DNA of 64,000 nucleotides from Acetobacterium woodii (GCA_016213825.1 JACQZP010000009.1:1-64000); one strand, 5' to 3'; counted from the first letter of the stretch, positions 8,484-17,092 are shown. Notes: generated by a model not told the origin, from the letters alone. Program-made: numbers and translations.

Positions 8484-8831
8484 TTAACAATAATCAGCCA
8501 TTCCCAATCGATTGCCGAATAAATCTTCAAATTCAACCGCATTACCTGTGCCAATTTGAAATGGCTCACTTATAAAGTTTACCCCATTATTCCGAAGCCG
8601 GTCATATTCATCGTTGACGTTATCCACAACAAACCAGATGGTCGGTTTGACATCCGGAAATTTACTTTTCTCCTTTAAGATAATCGCTGGTTCTTCATCA
8701 CCAACATTAAATGCAGCCATGCCCTTGTCTGAAAAATCAAACTTTAATTTCAAACCTAACACATTGGAAAAATAGTTTTTTGCTGCTTCTAAATCATCGA
8801 CAGGAAGAAAAAAATTATCATAAGCTTTCAT
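8484..8831 (-). CDS. VOC-family (glyoxalase/bleomycin resistance-like) protein
   Basis: A 115-residue single VOC module: FFLPVDDLEAAKNYFSNVLG at the start, TIWFVVDNVNDEYDRL in the middle and FEDLFGNRLGMAD at the end, with Glu (FED) in the usual metal position. Substrate unknown. ATG at 8831 is preferred because AAAGGA is 9-11 bases upstream; an alternative ATG at 8849 overlaps the stop of the TetR gene (ATGA) and would couple the two. The TetR gene directly upstream is the probable regulator. Confidence 0.85.
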   Translation of the reverse strand: MKAYDNFFLPVDDLEAAKNYFSNVLGLKLKFDFSDKGMAAFNVGDEEPAIILKEKSKFPDVKPTIWFVVDNVNDEYDRLRNNGVNFISEPFQIGTGNAVEFEDLFGNRLGMADYC

Positions 8832-8845
8832 ATCATTGATTCCTT

Positions 8846-9424
8846 TCATTTTTCAATTAATTTTATATAATTTAAAATCAATTCATCCTTATGCTCCGTT
8901 AATACTGAACCCACTGTAAAAAGATAGTTATTTGTAAGATAATAGTGAATCAGACCTAACCAACTGTTAAAAATTATATGCATCGGTATATCTTTGATTG
9001 CTATTTTATCTTTTTCACGTTCGATCACCTGATTAAGATGAAACGAAACCACTGATTGGATATTAATGAAGACATACTTTGCTTCTTGGGGCAAACTGTT
9101 AATTTCGGAAATAAGCCTCTTATAAAAATCTTCATAACGGATCAGAACGTTAATGTGCGCCGCTAAAAAGGTCTCTAAATTTTCATCTTTTTCCGAGAGG
9201 ATGTGTAAATGCTCATTAATTTCAGAACCAAAACGTTCAAGTAAACAAATAATGAGACACTCCACTGTTGGAAAATGAACAAATATAGTTCCGTGAGAAA
9301 CATTCGCTGCTTTTGCTATTTTATTGGTTGTGGCAGCAAACCCTTCATCTGCATATACTTGATAGGCAGTATCTAAAATCAGTTTTCTTGTTGCTTCTTT
9401 TTGGATCTGACGTTTTGTTTTCAT
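8846..9424 (-). CDS. TetR-family transcriptional regulator
   Basis: The 192-residue protein has a TetR helix-turn-helix at about residues 10-55 (TAYQVYADEGFAATTNKIAK, ANVSHGTIFVHF) and a helical ligand domain after it. The VOC gene overlaps its end, so the pair is an operon. GGAGT stands 9 bases before the ATG. Its promoter (9458-9486) has near-consensus boxes, and a repeated AGTCAATGA between promoter and start (about 9426-9448) may be part of an operator. Confidence 0.9.
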   Translation of the reverse strand: MKTKRQIQKEATRKLILDTAYQVYADEGFAATTNKIAKAANVSHGTIFVHFPTVECLIICLLERFGSEINEHLHILSEKDENLETFLAAHINVLIRYEDFYKRLISEINSLPQEAKYVFINIQSVVSFHLNQVIEREKDKIAIKDIPMHIIFNSWLGLIHYYLTNNYLFTVGSVLTEHKDELILNYIKLIEK

Positions 9425-9457
9425 TTCATTGACTCCAAACTCATTGACTTTGTACTT

Positions 9458-9486
9458 ATTGTAATTGTTTTTAGCGATGCTGTCAA
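9458..9486 (-). promoter_or_regulatory. Promoter of the tetR-VOC operon
   Basis: On the minus strand, TTGACA (complement of 9481-9486), 17-bp spacer and TACAAT (complement of 9458-9463). Confidence 0.8.
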
Positions 9487-9610
9487 GGTATTATTTTTTT
9501 GTACCGTTTATTCAACTATTTTAAGCAGCTCAAGGTTACTCTAGCTATAATTATGTTATTCTACAATTATCAAGAAATAATTTCTTAATGAAAACCTAAA
9601 TAAAAAAGAT

Positions 9611-10573
9611 ATGGAAATACAAACGATGAACCAGTTAGAGCAAAAGCTAAGCCAAATACCACCGCTTCCCGGTATTTATAAAATGTTGGATGCCAACGGT
9701 CAAATTATTTATATCGGTAAGAGCAAATGTCTGAAAAAAAGAGTAAAATCCTATTTCTCTAAATCGCCTAAGCAACCAAAAATCGAAAGAATGATTTTCT
9801 TCATTGCCGACATCGATTTTATTGTCACAGATACCCATTTAGAAGCCAGACTGCTGGAATGTCAACTGATCAAGGAGATAAAGCCTTATTTCAATTCACA
9901 AATGAAAAACGACCGGCGATATTTTTATCTCAAGCTTGCCAATTCAGGCCATTCCCATGTGATGTCGATTGTCCTGGAACGAGAAGCTGATACTTTTGGA
10001 CCATTTCGCAGAAAACAATTGATTCAATCATTAATCGATTCGCTCACTCACCTCTTTCCAATTGTTCACGAGAATAACAGCTATGCCTTTAACTATCACA
10101 CACTGCCCGAAATGATGAGCCCGGAAGATTTTATTAAAAACAAACAGACGTTGATTCAGATTTTTTCAGAAGAGGCCAATATGCTCTCGTTAATTAACCA
10201 ATTGAAGCTTTGCATGAATGAAGAGGCGGCTCAATACAACTATGAAAGAGCCACCACCTACCGAGATCTTATCTCTGGGTTGAACTATATCAGCCATATT
10301 CTTCATGATTATCAAAACCTTTTGACAAAAGATATCCTTTTAAAAATACCGGTTCAGGATGGCGAAAAACTCTTTTATATTTCAAAGAGTAAAATAATCC
10401 TGACAAAATACTTTTCGACTCTTACTCAGACTAAAATTGATACCTTTTTAGCTGAAGCCCTCAAGACGAAATCTGAAATTGTTTCAAAGTGGGACGAAAA
10501 AGCTGAAGTTGATTTTCAAAACATCCTCTTTTCTGAAATACAATCGGTGCCAGAAGAATGGATTATAAAATAA
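9611..10573 (+). CDS. Short UvrC-like GIY-YIG nuclease
   Basis: A 320-residue protein. A GIY-YIG domain occupies about residues 16-96 (PPLPGIYKM, IIYIGKSKCLKKRV, and Glu in LEARLLECQLIKEI), matching the first nuclease domain of UvrC. A UvrB-binding-like helix follows at about 195-230 (MNEEAAQYNYERATTYRDLI). The RNase H-like second nuclease and HhH domains of full UvrC (about 600 residues) are absent. E. coli Cho is a comparable short UvrC homologue that cuts 3' of damage; this may do the same. The start could be ATG 9611 or ATG 9626, neither with a strong ribosome site. It is monocistronic. Confidence 0.85.
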   Translation: MEIQTMNQLEQKLSQIPPLPGIYKMLDANGQIIYIGKSKCLKKRVKSYFSKSPKQPKIERMIFFIADIDFIVTDTHLEARLLECQLIKEIKPYFNSQMKNDRRYFYLKLANSGHSHVMSIVLEREADTFGPFRRKQLIQSLIDSLTHLFPIVHENNSYAFNYHTLPEMMSPEDFIKNKQTLIQIFSEEANMLSLINQLKLCMNEEAAQYNYERATTYRDLISGLNYISHILHDYQNLLTKDILLKIPVQDGEKLFYISKSKIILTKYFSTLTQTKIDTFLAEALKTKSEIVSKWDEKAEVDFQNILFSEIQSVPEEWIIK

Positions 10574-10574
10574 A

Positions 10575-10624
10575 AATAAGTGGCTATGCTTGACCTAAAA
10601 ACAGGTCCTACATAACCACTTATT
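10575..10624. terminator. Bidirectional intrinsic terminator
   Basis: AATAAGTGGCTATG pairs with CATAACCACTTATT around an inner ACCT...AGGT stem. It separates the nuclease gene from the converging small gene at 10656. Confidence 0.85.
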
Positions 10625-10655
10625 CATTGACAATGTCTCAATTCTGATGATTCAT

Positions 10656-10811
10656 CTATTTCGCCGAATCGTCTCTTTCTTTTTCATCAATGGTTCTTAA
10701 GGCATTTCTCAATGCATCTTTTACCCGTTCCTCTTTGTGATTGGGAATGGTAATCACCTCGTCCAGGGCATCAATGATGATTCGGATTTTATCTTCTTTA
10801 CTGATTTTCAT
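10656..10811 (-). CDS. Small hypothetical protein (51 aa)
   Basis: A 51-codon frame beginning MKISKEDKIRIIIDALDEVI and ending ERDDSAK. It is highly charged and predicted helical, with no cysteines and no membrane segment. GAGGAAGGA lies about 10 bases before the ATG, and it ends 32 bases before a terminator that also faces this strand, which together support a real gene. I do not recognise the family. Confidence 0.65.
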   Translation of the reverse strand: MKISKEDKIRIIIDALDEVITIPNHKEERVKDALRNALRTIDEKERDDSAK

Positions 10812-10920
10812 TTTATTGATTCCTTCCTCAATTTATATAATATTGCTTAGTATTAAATAATATTATAACCACTTATGCATCTGTAACACAATTAAAATGT
10901 CAAAATTATGACGCTTCTGA

Positions 10921-12096
10921 TTATTTCAGTCTGGCCACACCGGAATCCACAGCCGCCTGATATACTGCTTCTGCCACCGCTTTACCAACCCGGGGATCAA
11001 AGGCCGGCACGATAATATAATCGGCATTGACCTCATCATCATTAATTAAGCCCGCGATCGCTTTTGCGGCGGCGACCTTCATTTCTTCATTGATATCGCT
11101 GGCACGGGCATCTAAAGCGCCCCTAAAAATTCCCGGGAACGCCAGCACGTTGTTAATCTGGTTGGGATAGTCTGAGCGCCCCGTTCCCACTACCTTTGCA
11201 CCGGCTTTTATTGCCAGTTGGGGATCGATTTCCGGATCGGGATTGGCCATCGGCAAGACAATAGCATTTTCAGTCATTGTTTTGACCATTTCCGCCGTGA
11301 CAATGCCCGGCGCTGAAACCCCAATAAAAATGTCGGCACCGTTTATAGCATCGGCAAGGGTTCCTTTTTTGTGCTGTTTATTGGTCATCTCGGCGATTTC
11401 CTGATGAACCCAATTACTGTATTGTTCGTCTTTTGAGAGAATGCCTTTGCTGCTGCAGGCAATAATATCCTTGACTCCGACATTCAGCAACATCTTAATG
11501 ATGGCCGATCCGGCTGCTCCGGCGCCGCTCATGGCAACCGTCACCTGATCCCATTTTTTACCGACCACCTTTAGCGCATTCATCAAAGCAGCGGTCACCA
11601 CCACTGCCGTGCCATGCTGATCATCATGAAAAACCGGAATATCCAGTTCCTTTTTTAAGCGTCTTTCAATCTCTGCACATCTTGGTGAGGAAATATCTTC
11701 CAGATTAATGCCGCCAAAAACCGGTTCAATCATTTTTACCGTATTAATGATGACTTCCACATCTTTTGATGGAATGCAAATTGGAAATGCGTCAACGCCA
11801 CCGAATTCTTTGAATAAAACGGCCTTCCCTTCCATCACTGGAAGAGCAGCTTCGGGACCAATATCGCCTAATCCCAATACGGCCGAACCGTCGGTGACCA
11901 CGGCCACCATGTTGCCTTTACCGGTGTACTTATAGACATCTTCTTTATTTTTATGGATCATTCGGCAAGGCTCCGCCACCCCTGGCGTATAAGCCACCGA
12001 CAGATCATATTTGGTTTTTACCGGAACCTTGCTGTCAATGCTCAATTTACCTTGCCATTCTTCATGCAACTTTAATGCTTCTTCTTGAATTCCCAT
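10921..12096 (-). CDS. NAD(P)-dependent malic enzyme
   Basis: The 391-residue enzyme decarboxylates malate to pyruvate with reduction of NAD(P). Visible signatures are YDLSVAYTPGVAEPC at the N-terminus, the metal/substrate block FGGINLEDISSPRC, HDDQHGTAVV, and a Rossmann segment VAMSGAGAAGSAI. The length fits the short bacterial form without a phosphotransacetylase extension. GAGGAG precedes the ATG. Palindromes upstream at 12209-12231 suggest regulation. It links C4 acids to the pyruvate node. Confidence 0.95.
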   Translation of the reverse strand: MGIQEEALKLHEEWQGKLSIDSKVPVKTKYDLSVAYTPGVAEPCRMIHKNKEDVYKYTGKGNMVAVVTDGSAVLGLGDIGPEAALPVMEGKAVLFKEFGGVDAFPICIPSKDVEVIINTVKMIEPVFGGINLEDISSPRCAEIERRLKKELDIPVFHDDQHGTAVVVTAALMNALKVVGKKWDQVTVAMSGAGAAGSAIIKMLLNVGVKDIIACSSKGILSKDEQYSNWVHQEIAEMTNKQHKKGTLADAINGADIFIGVSAPGIVTAEMVKTMTENAIVLPMANPDPEIDPQLAIKAGAKVVGTGRSDYPNQINNVLAFPGIFRGALDARASDINEEMKVAAAKAIAGLINDDEVNADYIIVPAFDPRVGKAVAEAVYQAAVDSGVARLK

Positions 12097-12170
12097 TGTG
12101 TTCTCCTCTTAAAAAATCTTATTAAACAACTTAATTTTCTATCATGACCGAATCAGTTTTTTTGATCGCT

Positions 12171-12231
12171 ATTATATAGTATAGCATACTGGCAAACGGT
12201 TTAAACACATCACTTAGTGATAACCTTATCA
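12171..12231 (-). promoter_or_regulatory. Candidate promoter and operators of the malic enzyme gene
   Basis: On the minus strand a TATACT (complement of 12178-12183) lies 16 bp from TTTAAA (complement of 12200-12205). Immediately upstream are two overlapping inverted repeats, ATCACTTAGTGAT (12209-12221) and TGATAACCTTATCA (12218-12231). Their place above the -35 suits an activator. The rest of the 12097-12513 gene-free stretch is AT-rich with nothing else recognisable. Confidence 0.45.
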
Positions 12232-12513
12232 TTTTTATAAAGACCATTTACTTTCTTATTCTATCGCTTAGTTATAAACAAACAGCAATCCTGATCCCCT
12301 CATAGTATCCGGATTTGGCGCTCAATTTTCTGTTAACTTCTGCCTTTTTTAAGCTTAAAATCGGATTATTTAATGGCTTTGAATTTTGAAACATGCATAG
12401 CTAAATTAGTAATTTAAAGGATTTCAAAAGTTCCAATGTTTATAATTATACTAAGACAAAAGACATTTCTCAATCGACTATTTTAATCTAAAATTCTAAT
12501 AGAGGTGTTGTAA

Positions 12514-12729
12514 ATGAATGCATTTTTAGTCTTCATTATCTTAATGGTAGTCCTCATATCAGTTGGCTTATATTTTTCGTCAAAATCACATTATGTCTGC
12601 ACTGAATGTGGCGCATGTTTTAAACTTGGTTTCTTAAAGGATTTTTTTGGTTTTCGTATTTTAGCTCAACGCCTAACCAAATGTCCCAACTGTGGAGAAA
12701 TTATGTTGCCTCATATAGAACGCGATTAA
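12514..12729 (+). CDS. Small membrane-anchored zinc-ribbon protein
   Basis: A 71-residue protein: one N-terminal membrane helix (about residues 3-22, AFLVFIILMVVLISVGLYF), then CTECG (about 30-34) and CPNCG (about 58-62), which would make a cytosolic zinc ribbon. Function unknown. GAGGTG precedes the ATG. It is monocistronic and has the damaged IS-end palindrome and IS66 element downstream. Confidence 0.75.
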   Translation: MNAFLVFIILMVVLISVGLYFSSKSHYVCTECGACFKLGFLKDFFGFRILAQRLTKCPNCGEIMLPHIERD

Positions 12730-12804
12730 CAACAACGCTCATCTTAAAAGCAGCACCTTATTTTGAAGTAAACGCAACAAAAAAAAGGACTGCAATTTAA
12801 AATT

Positions 12805-12841
12805 TTGAACCGACCCCCAAAAGTTAGACCAAAAATCTAAC
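12805..12841. repeat. Left arm of a split inverted-repeat pair (IS-end relic)
   Basis: TTGAACCGACC begins at 12805 and its exact complement GGTCGGTTCAA ends at 17185, on the other side of IS66. With one target copy removed, the two arms face each other over about 25 bp with a few mismatches and almost no interior. The sequence (GAACCGACCCCCAAAAGTTAGAC) resembles the terminal repeats of IS3-family elements, from memory. IS66 has inserted near its centre. Confidence 0.6.
12834..12841. repeat. IS66 target site duplication, left copy
   Basis: AATCTAAC, identical to 17160-17167; 8 bp is the duplication length known for IS66. Confidence 0.95.
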
Positions 12842-14214
12842 GTAAGCGTCCAATAAAGACATGTGCAAAAAATAACTATGGCGGCCACTTGGCCGCCGTT
12901 ACTTTTTATCATCATATTTTACACAGTGCCTGAACTTGAGGATTCCATGGGAGTAACGAATCAAGCAATGCTTTGTTCTCGCGGAAAGGAATTGCAGGAA
13001 GATTATTAAATAGAAATTCAAGATATTTGTAGGGATTTAAGTGATTCGCTTTGGCTGTTTCAACAATCGAGTAAACAATCGCACTGGCACTCGCGCCGGC
13101 AGGACTGCCTGCAAAAAGCCAGTTCTTTCTTCCTACCGTGAAGGGACGGATGCTGTTTTCGGCCAGATTATTCGAAATCTCACAATCGCCATCATCCAGG
13201 TATGTCATGAGTCCAGCTTGCTGATTTTTCACATACTTTAGCGCTTTGCCAAGTTTAGATTGTAATAACACCACTTCCAGATTGGTATCAACCCACGCCC
13301 AAAAGGCCTCTAGAACGGGGATTTCCTGTTTCAGACGCTGCACTCGCCGTTCTTCTGACGACAAATTTTTCAGTTTTTCTTCAATCTCAAAAAGTTTGTT
13401 GCAGTATGCAATGCCCTGCTGAGGTAAGGTAGCATCCGTATTTTTAACGGCTTTGGGCATGGCATCGACAAAGTAACGTCGTGCATGGCTCCAGCACAGG
13501 CACCTTTTTATATTTTTAACAACACCATATCCTGAGTAGGCATCGGTATGCAGATAGCCCTTATATCCGCTTAAAAATTCTGAGGCATTCTTTCCGGTCC
13601 GTCCGGTCCGATACTGGAAAATCCGAATCGGCTGATCGGTTCGTGAACCGGAGGTGAATACCCACATGTACGATTTGCTGCTGTTTGGACGCCCTTCCTC
13701 TTTCATGACCTGAATCGGTGTTTCATCGGCATGAAGGTGCGCTTGCGACAGAAGCTTTTCGTGAAACCGGGAAACCATTGCACCAAGCCATTCATCGGAT
13801 ATTTTTACAATCCAGTTGGATAAGGTGCTTCGCGAAAGTTCCATCCCAAGGTTTTTAAAGTCTTTTTCCTGTCGGTAGAGCGGCACATGGTTGACATATT
13901 TCTGGTACATGATCCAGGCAACACTGGATGGACTGGCCATGGAGTGCTGGAGCAGCGGTGCGTTCGTTGGCGCCTTGATATGGTAAGGTCGACCTTCTTT
14001 ACGGCAGGTTCGACACTCCCAACTTTCCTGATAGATGTGGACCAGTTTTAACGTTGCCGGAAGATGTTCGACTTCTGTCCGCACATATTTTTTTCCGGCA
14101 TAATTCAGTTTAGCGCCATCCACAGGGCATATTTGTTGGTCTTCAGGTAGCAGTAGTTGTCAAGATAGTTGGCAGTTTTAATTGAAATAAATTTTGACAG
14201 TAAACGTTATAAAA

Positions 14215-15306
14215 TCATGCTTCTTCCAGTGAATCCAGCATCAGGACTTCTGAGCGTTCAGGATTCAACCATACGACATCTGGTAAGGACCAATCTCTGA
14301 TATCACGAGACCATCGATTGGGATTTTTATCCTTTGCTGCCTGATAAACTGCGATCCGGTTGGCAAAAATTTGTTCGCTTATCCCACTGTGTCGTTGCAC
14401 CGGAGTAAGCTGTTTAAGCCCGCTATGACGATGTTCATAATTATAAAAGCGGGTAAATTTGAGTACCCATTCCCGTGCTTTGTCAATATCAGAAAAGCCT
14501 TTATAGGGATAATCTGGCCGATATTTGACGGTTCTGAAGATGGATTCGGCGTAGGCATTATCATTACTTACCCGTGGTCTGCTTCTTGATGTGGCAACTC
14601 CTAATTTATACAGAGTTTCCAGTAATGCTGCACCTTTCATCGGGCTGCCGTTATCTGAATGTAGAATAAGCGGTTGGGTTCGGTTTAGACAGCCTTCGGA
14701 TACGACGGCTTTTTTAACAAGAATACTGGCATTTTCGGCGGATTCTTCCGGGCATATTTCCCAGCCGACGATCTTTCTGCTGTACAGATCGAGGATGAGA
14801 TAGAGATAATAATAAAAACCTTTTACTCCGCTTGGCAACCACGTAATGTCCCACATCCAGACCTGATTGGGGCCGGTTGCTTTATGGGTTGAAATGGGTC
14901 GAGTCTGGGGTTTGGAAGTTCTACCCCGATGATGCTGCATATTTTCTTCCCTCAATACCCTATAAAAGGTGGATTCCGAGGCCAGATACCGGCCTTCCTC
15001 ATCAGCCAGTCGGGGAACAATCTGGCTGGGTGGCAAACTTTTATAGGTATCGGATGTGACGAGTTCAAGAATTTCAAGCTGCTCCTCACGGGACAGTTTG
15101 TTGGCCGGTACCGGTCTTTTTGCTAAAGGGCGCTGATCTTCCATCGGTGTCTGGGGATTTTTCCAGCGTGTGTAGGTGCGTTCACTGATATTCAGTTCCA
15201 GACAGGCTCTTGACTGTCTGGCGCCATTTTGAATGGCTTCATCGATAAAGGTAACGGCTAAGTTGCGGTCGGCGAGATTGATCAGTCTTCCTCTTGATCC
15301 CCCCAA
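14215..15306 (-). CDS. IS3-type transposase OrfB (rve/DDE domain)
   Basis: The 363-codon frame has an HTH-like start (ACLELNISERTYTRW), then the integrase core with its three acidic residues: Asp in VWMWDITWLP, Asp in LILHSDNGSPMKG and Glu in AYAESIFRTVK. It is normally made as an OrfAB fusion by frameshift from the upstream OrfA; the TTG at 15306 has no ribosome site. The fusion would span 14215-15779, about 521 residues. Confidence 0.93.
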   Translation of the reverse strand: MGGSRGRLINLADRNLAVTFIDEAIQNGARQSRACLELNISERTYTRWKNPQTPMEDQRPLAKRPVPANKLSREEQLEILELVTSDTYKSLPPSQIVPRLADEEGRYLASESTFYRVLREENMQHHRGRTSKPQTRPISTHKATGPNQVWMWDITWLPSGVKGFYYYLYLILDLYSRKIVGWEICPEESAENASILVKKAVVSEGCLNRTQPLILHSDNGSPMKGAALLETLYKLGVATSRSRPRVSNDNAYAESIFRTVKYRPDYPYKGFSDIDKAREWVLKFTRFYNYEHRHSGLKQLTPVQRHSGISEQIFANRIAVYQAAKDKNPNRWSRDIRDWSLPDVVWLNPERSEVLMLDSLEEA

Positions 15307-15779
15307 GCCGCTTGGGCCTTTTTTCTGAGTACCAACAGAGCCGCTGTTTCAGCAAGCGCTGCCTCTTTACGTCGTAATTCTTTGTTTAATTGTTTGACTT
15401 CCTTTTCCTTCTCCTTCAAATTTTTCTGAAGGGATTTGGATTGTTCAGCAACGCCGCCATTGGCATTGATGCAGAAGTCTTTCCAGGCTTCAACCTGCTC
15501 GACATACAACCCTTTTTCCCGGCAATAAGCCGCCAGTTCAGCATGGTTCATTGTTACGGTTTCAAGAACGATTAGAAATTTATCTTCACTTGACCAGCGT
15601 TCCGATGATGATTCACCAGCTGGCGCCGCAATACCGGCTGATTTTGCAGCTCGTTTCCATGCATAAAGGGTGTGTTCTGAAACACCAGTTTCCGCTGCAA
15701 GCTGGTTAACTGATTTATTGGCTGGGGGCATCATCTGTTTGATTATGTTGTTTTTGAATTCCTTACTGTATCGTGTCAT
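15282..15779 (-). CDS. IS3-type OrfA (helix-turn-helix)
   Basis: A 165-residue protein with a transposase-type HTH at the N-terminus (MTRYSKEFKNNIIKQMM, VNQLAAETGVSEHTLYAW) and a coiled-coil, leucine-rich C-terminus (SLQKNLKEKEKEVKQLNKEL), as in IS3 OrfA proteins that bind the ends and dimerise. Its last 25 bases overlap OrfB in the -1 frame. AAGGAG lies upstream of the ATG. Confidence 0.93.
   Translation of the reverse strand: MTRYSKEFKNNIIKQMMPPANKSVNQLAAETGVSEHTLYAWKRAAKSAGIAAPAGESSSERWSSEDKFLIVLETVTMNHAELAAYCREKGLYVEQVEAWKDFCINANGGVAEQSKSLQKNLKEKEKEVKQLNKELRRKEAALAETAALLVLRKKAQAAWGDQEED
15303..15324 (-). other. Programmed -1 frameshift signal
   Basis: In the OrfA frame the minus strand reads AGA AAA AAG, giving the slippery heptamer A-AAA-AAG (complement of 15318-15324). 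A short stem CCCAAG-CGG-CTTGGG follows 2 bases later. A -1 slip continues as GPSGLGGSRGRL into OrfB. This matches the known IS3 mechanism. Confidence 0.9.
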
Positions 15780-16278
15780 CAGGTGGCTCCTTCATCTTTG
15801 TTTATTACTATAATAAAGTATTTTTCTCGACCTGACAACTATCCTAACACAGGGGGGTAGTGAATAAATCCGGTCTTCTTCGGGTAGATTAGCCAGTGCT
15901 TTTTCACGGGAGTAACCGGCACGGGTTTTCTTCTGTGAAATGACCGGTTCTATTTCATCTACGCGGGCTTCGATTTCTGCTTCATCAAACTGACCGAAAG
16001 CCAACTCGTCTAAAACAATCTGTCCAGATATCACCGATGTTTTTTCACTCTTTTTTCCGAAAAGCTTTCTGGTTAAAAAATCCAACTGTTCCCGAAGCAG
16101 TTTTGAGTCGGTATTCATCTGTTCGATGGTATTTTTCAGCGCCGTAATTGTTTCAGTCTGCTGCTTGATGACTTCAAGAAGAACGGTGTTGTCAGTCGTC
16201 TTTTCAACCATTGAATCTAAGCCCTTTCATCGGTATTTTTCTGATTTTATTATATCATAAGCAAGCCTGATTTACTAT

Positions 16279-16322
16279 AAAAAAACCTCTGAAACCGCCT
16301 AAATATAAGGGTTCCAGAGGTT
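16279..16322 (-). terminator. Terminator-like hairpin between tnpB and tnpC
   Basis: On the minus strand AACCTCTG (complement of 16315-16322) pairs with CAGAGGTT (complement of 16284-16291) and is followed by seven T. The 5' arm includes the tnpB stop codon. It would reduce tnpC transcription. Confidence 0.65.
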
Positions 16323-16677
16323 AAAACAAGCGCTTGTTACTGACATTAACAATGACTTTCTTTTGATCAATCGAGAGTCCTTCCAGCAGCCATCGATACT
16401 GCTGTGGGGTAATCTCTCTGACTTCTTCTGATGATTTTGGCCACTGGAACATACCTGTTTCAAGGCGTTTGTATAGCAGCAGGAATCCGTCACCTTCCCA
16501 AAAGAGTGCCTTCATTCGATCCCGTTTTTTACCACAGAATAAGAAAAGTGAGTTTTGAAATGGATCCAGTTGAAAGTTCATCTGAACGATGGCCGCCAGT
16601 CCGTCGATTTGTCGTCGCATGTCGGTATATCCACAGGCTATAAAAATCCGGATATCTTCAGGAAATCGAATCAGCAT
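16321..16677 (-). CDS. tnpB: IS66 accessory protein TnpB
   Basis: A 118-residue protein with the IS66 Orf2 signatures: IACGYTDMRRQIDGLAAIV, FCGKKRDRMKALFWEGDGF and LYKRLETGMFQWP. It is required with TnpA and TnpC for IS66 transposition; its biochemical role is unclear. It overlaps the end of tnpA by 7 bases, so it is translationally coupled. Intact. Confidence 0.96.
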   Translation of the reverse strand: MLIRFPEDIRIFIACGYTDMRRQIDGLAAIVQMNFQLDPFQNSLFLFCGKKRDRMKALFWEGDGFLLLYKRLETGMFQWPKSSEEVREITPQQYRWLLEGLSIDQKKVIVNVSNKRLF

Positions 16678-17030
16678 GATTGCTTGATGAGCTGAATCGC
16701 CGTTTCCAGTGTCTCAGGATCGGCGCCATTATGAATGACGAGTTCAATTTCTTTAAAATGAATAACGGCGCAAACTCCCTGTGCTTTCTTTTTAGTTTCC
16801 AATGGTTTCATTGACAGTTCAGCAAACTCGGTACCACCGGTAACCGCAAGCGTACCTGCTCGCAACAATGAATCTTCTCTGATTGTTTTAAGCCAATAAT
16901 AATAACTGCCTTCGGAAACCTGATTTTTTACACACCATGCTTTTATCGACAGTCCACTTTCAGTGCGCTCATCGATCATTGCCTGCCATTTTTCTTTTTG
17001 GATCGCGTGATTTGTATACTTCATAAGTGC
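16671..17030 (-). CDS. tnpA: IS66 accessory protein TnpA
   Basis: A 119-residue HTH protein of the IS66 Orf1 type (WQAMIDERTESGLSIKAWCV, NQVSEGSYYYWLKTI) with the VIHFKEIELVIHNGAD C-terminal strand region. The GTG at 17030 is chosen because AGGAG lies 8 bases upstream; an ATG at 17051 would place that site inside the gene, and an ATG at 17024 is also possible. A large palindrome stands just upstream of its ribosome site. Confidence 0.9.
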   Translation of the reverse strand, partial: ALMKYTNHAIQKEKWQAMIDERTESGLSIKAWCVKNQVSEGSYYYWLKTIREDSLLRAGTLAVTGGTEFAELSMKPLETKKKAQGVCAVIHFKEIELVIHNGADPETLETAIQLIKQSC

Positions 17031-17051
17031 CACAATAAACTCTCCTATCAT

Positions 17052-17092
17052 ACTTTTAGTGTTTTCAGAGTCACTCTGAAAACACTAAAAGT
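17052..17092. repeat. 41-bp perfect palindrome upstream of tnpA
   Basis: ACTTTTAGTGTTTTCAGAGT (17052-17071), one C, then its exact reverse complement (17073-17092). It lies inside IS66 between the right end and the tnpA ribosome site. In RNA it forms a 20-bp hairpin in the 5' leader of any transcript entering from outside. Confidence 0.9.

Larger units (their letters stand above)
14151..15855 (-). mobile_element. IS3-family-like element nested in tnpC
   Basis: A 1705-bp insert flanked by GGTAG at 14146-14150 and 15856-15860, the only such repeat that restores the tnpC frame. Imperfect inverted repeats lie near its ends: TGTCAAGATAGTTGGCAG (14158-14175) against the complement of 15832-15849, 15 of 18 matching. 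It encodes an OrfA helix-turn-helix protein and an OrfB DDE transposase joined by a -1 frameshift, the IS3 layout. Both frames are open, so it looks active. Confidence 0.9.
12912..16211 (-). pseudogene. tnpC: IS66 transposase tnpC, split by a nested IS
   Basis: The N-terminal piece (15856-16211) has the zipper-like start (KQQTETITALKNTIEQM) and KLFGKKSEK. The C-terminal piece (12912-14150) has the DDE-type core (HADETPIQVM, TDAYSGYG, LAENSIRPF) and the IS66 C-terminal block. The two rejoin in frame at LPEEDRIYSLP / EDQQICPVDGAKL when the inner element and one GGTAG copy are removed. No other lesion is seen. On its own the interrupted gene cannot make transposase. Confidence 0.95.
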
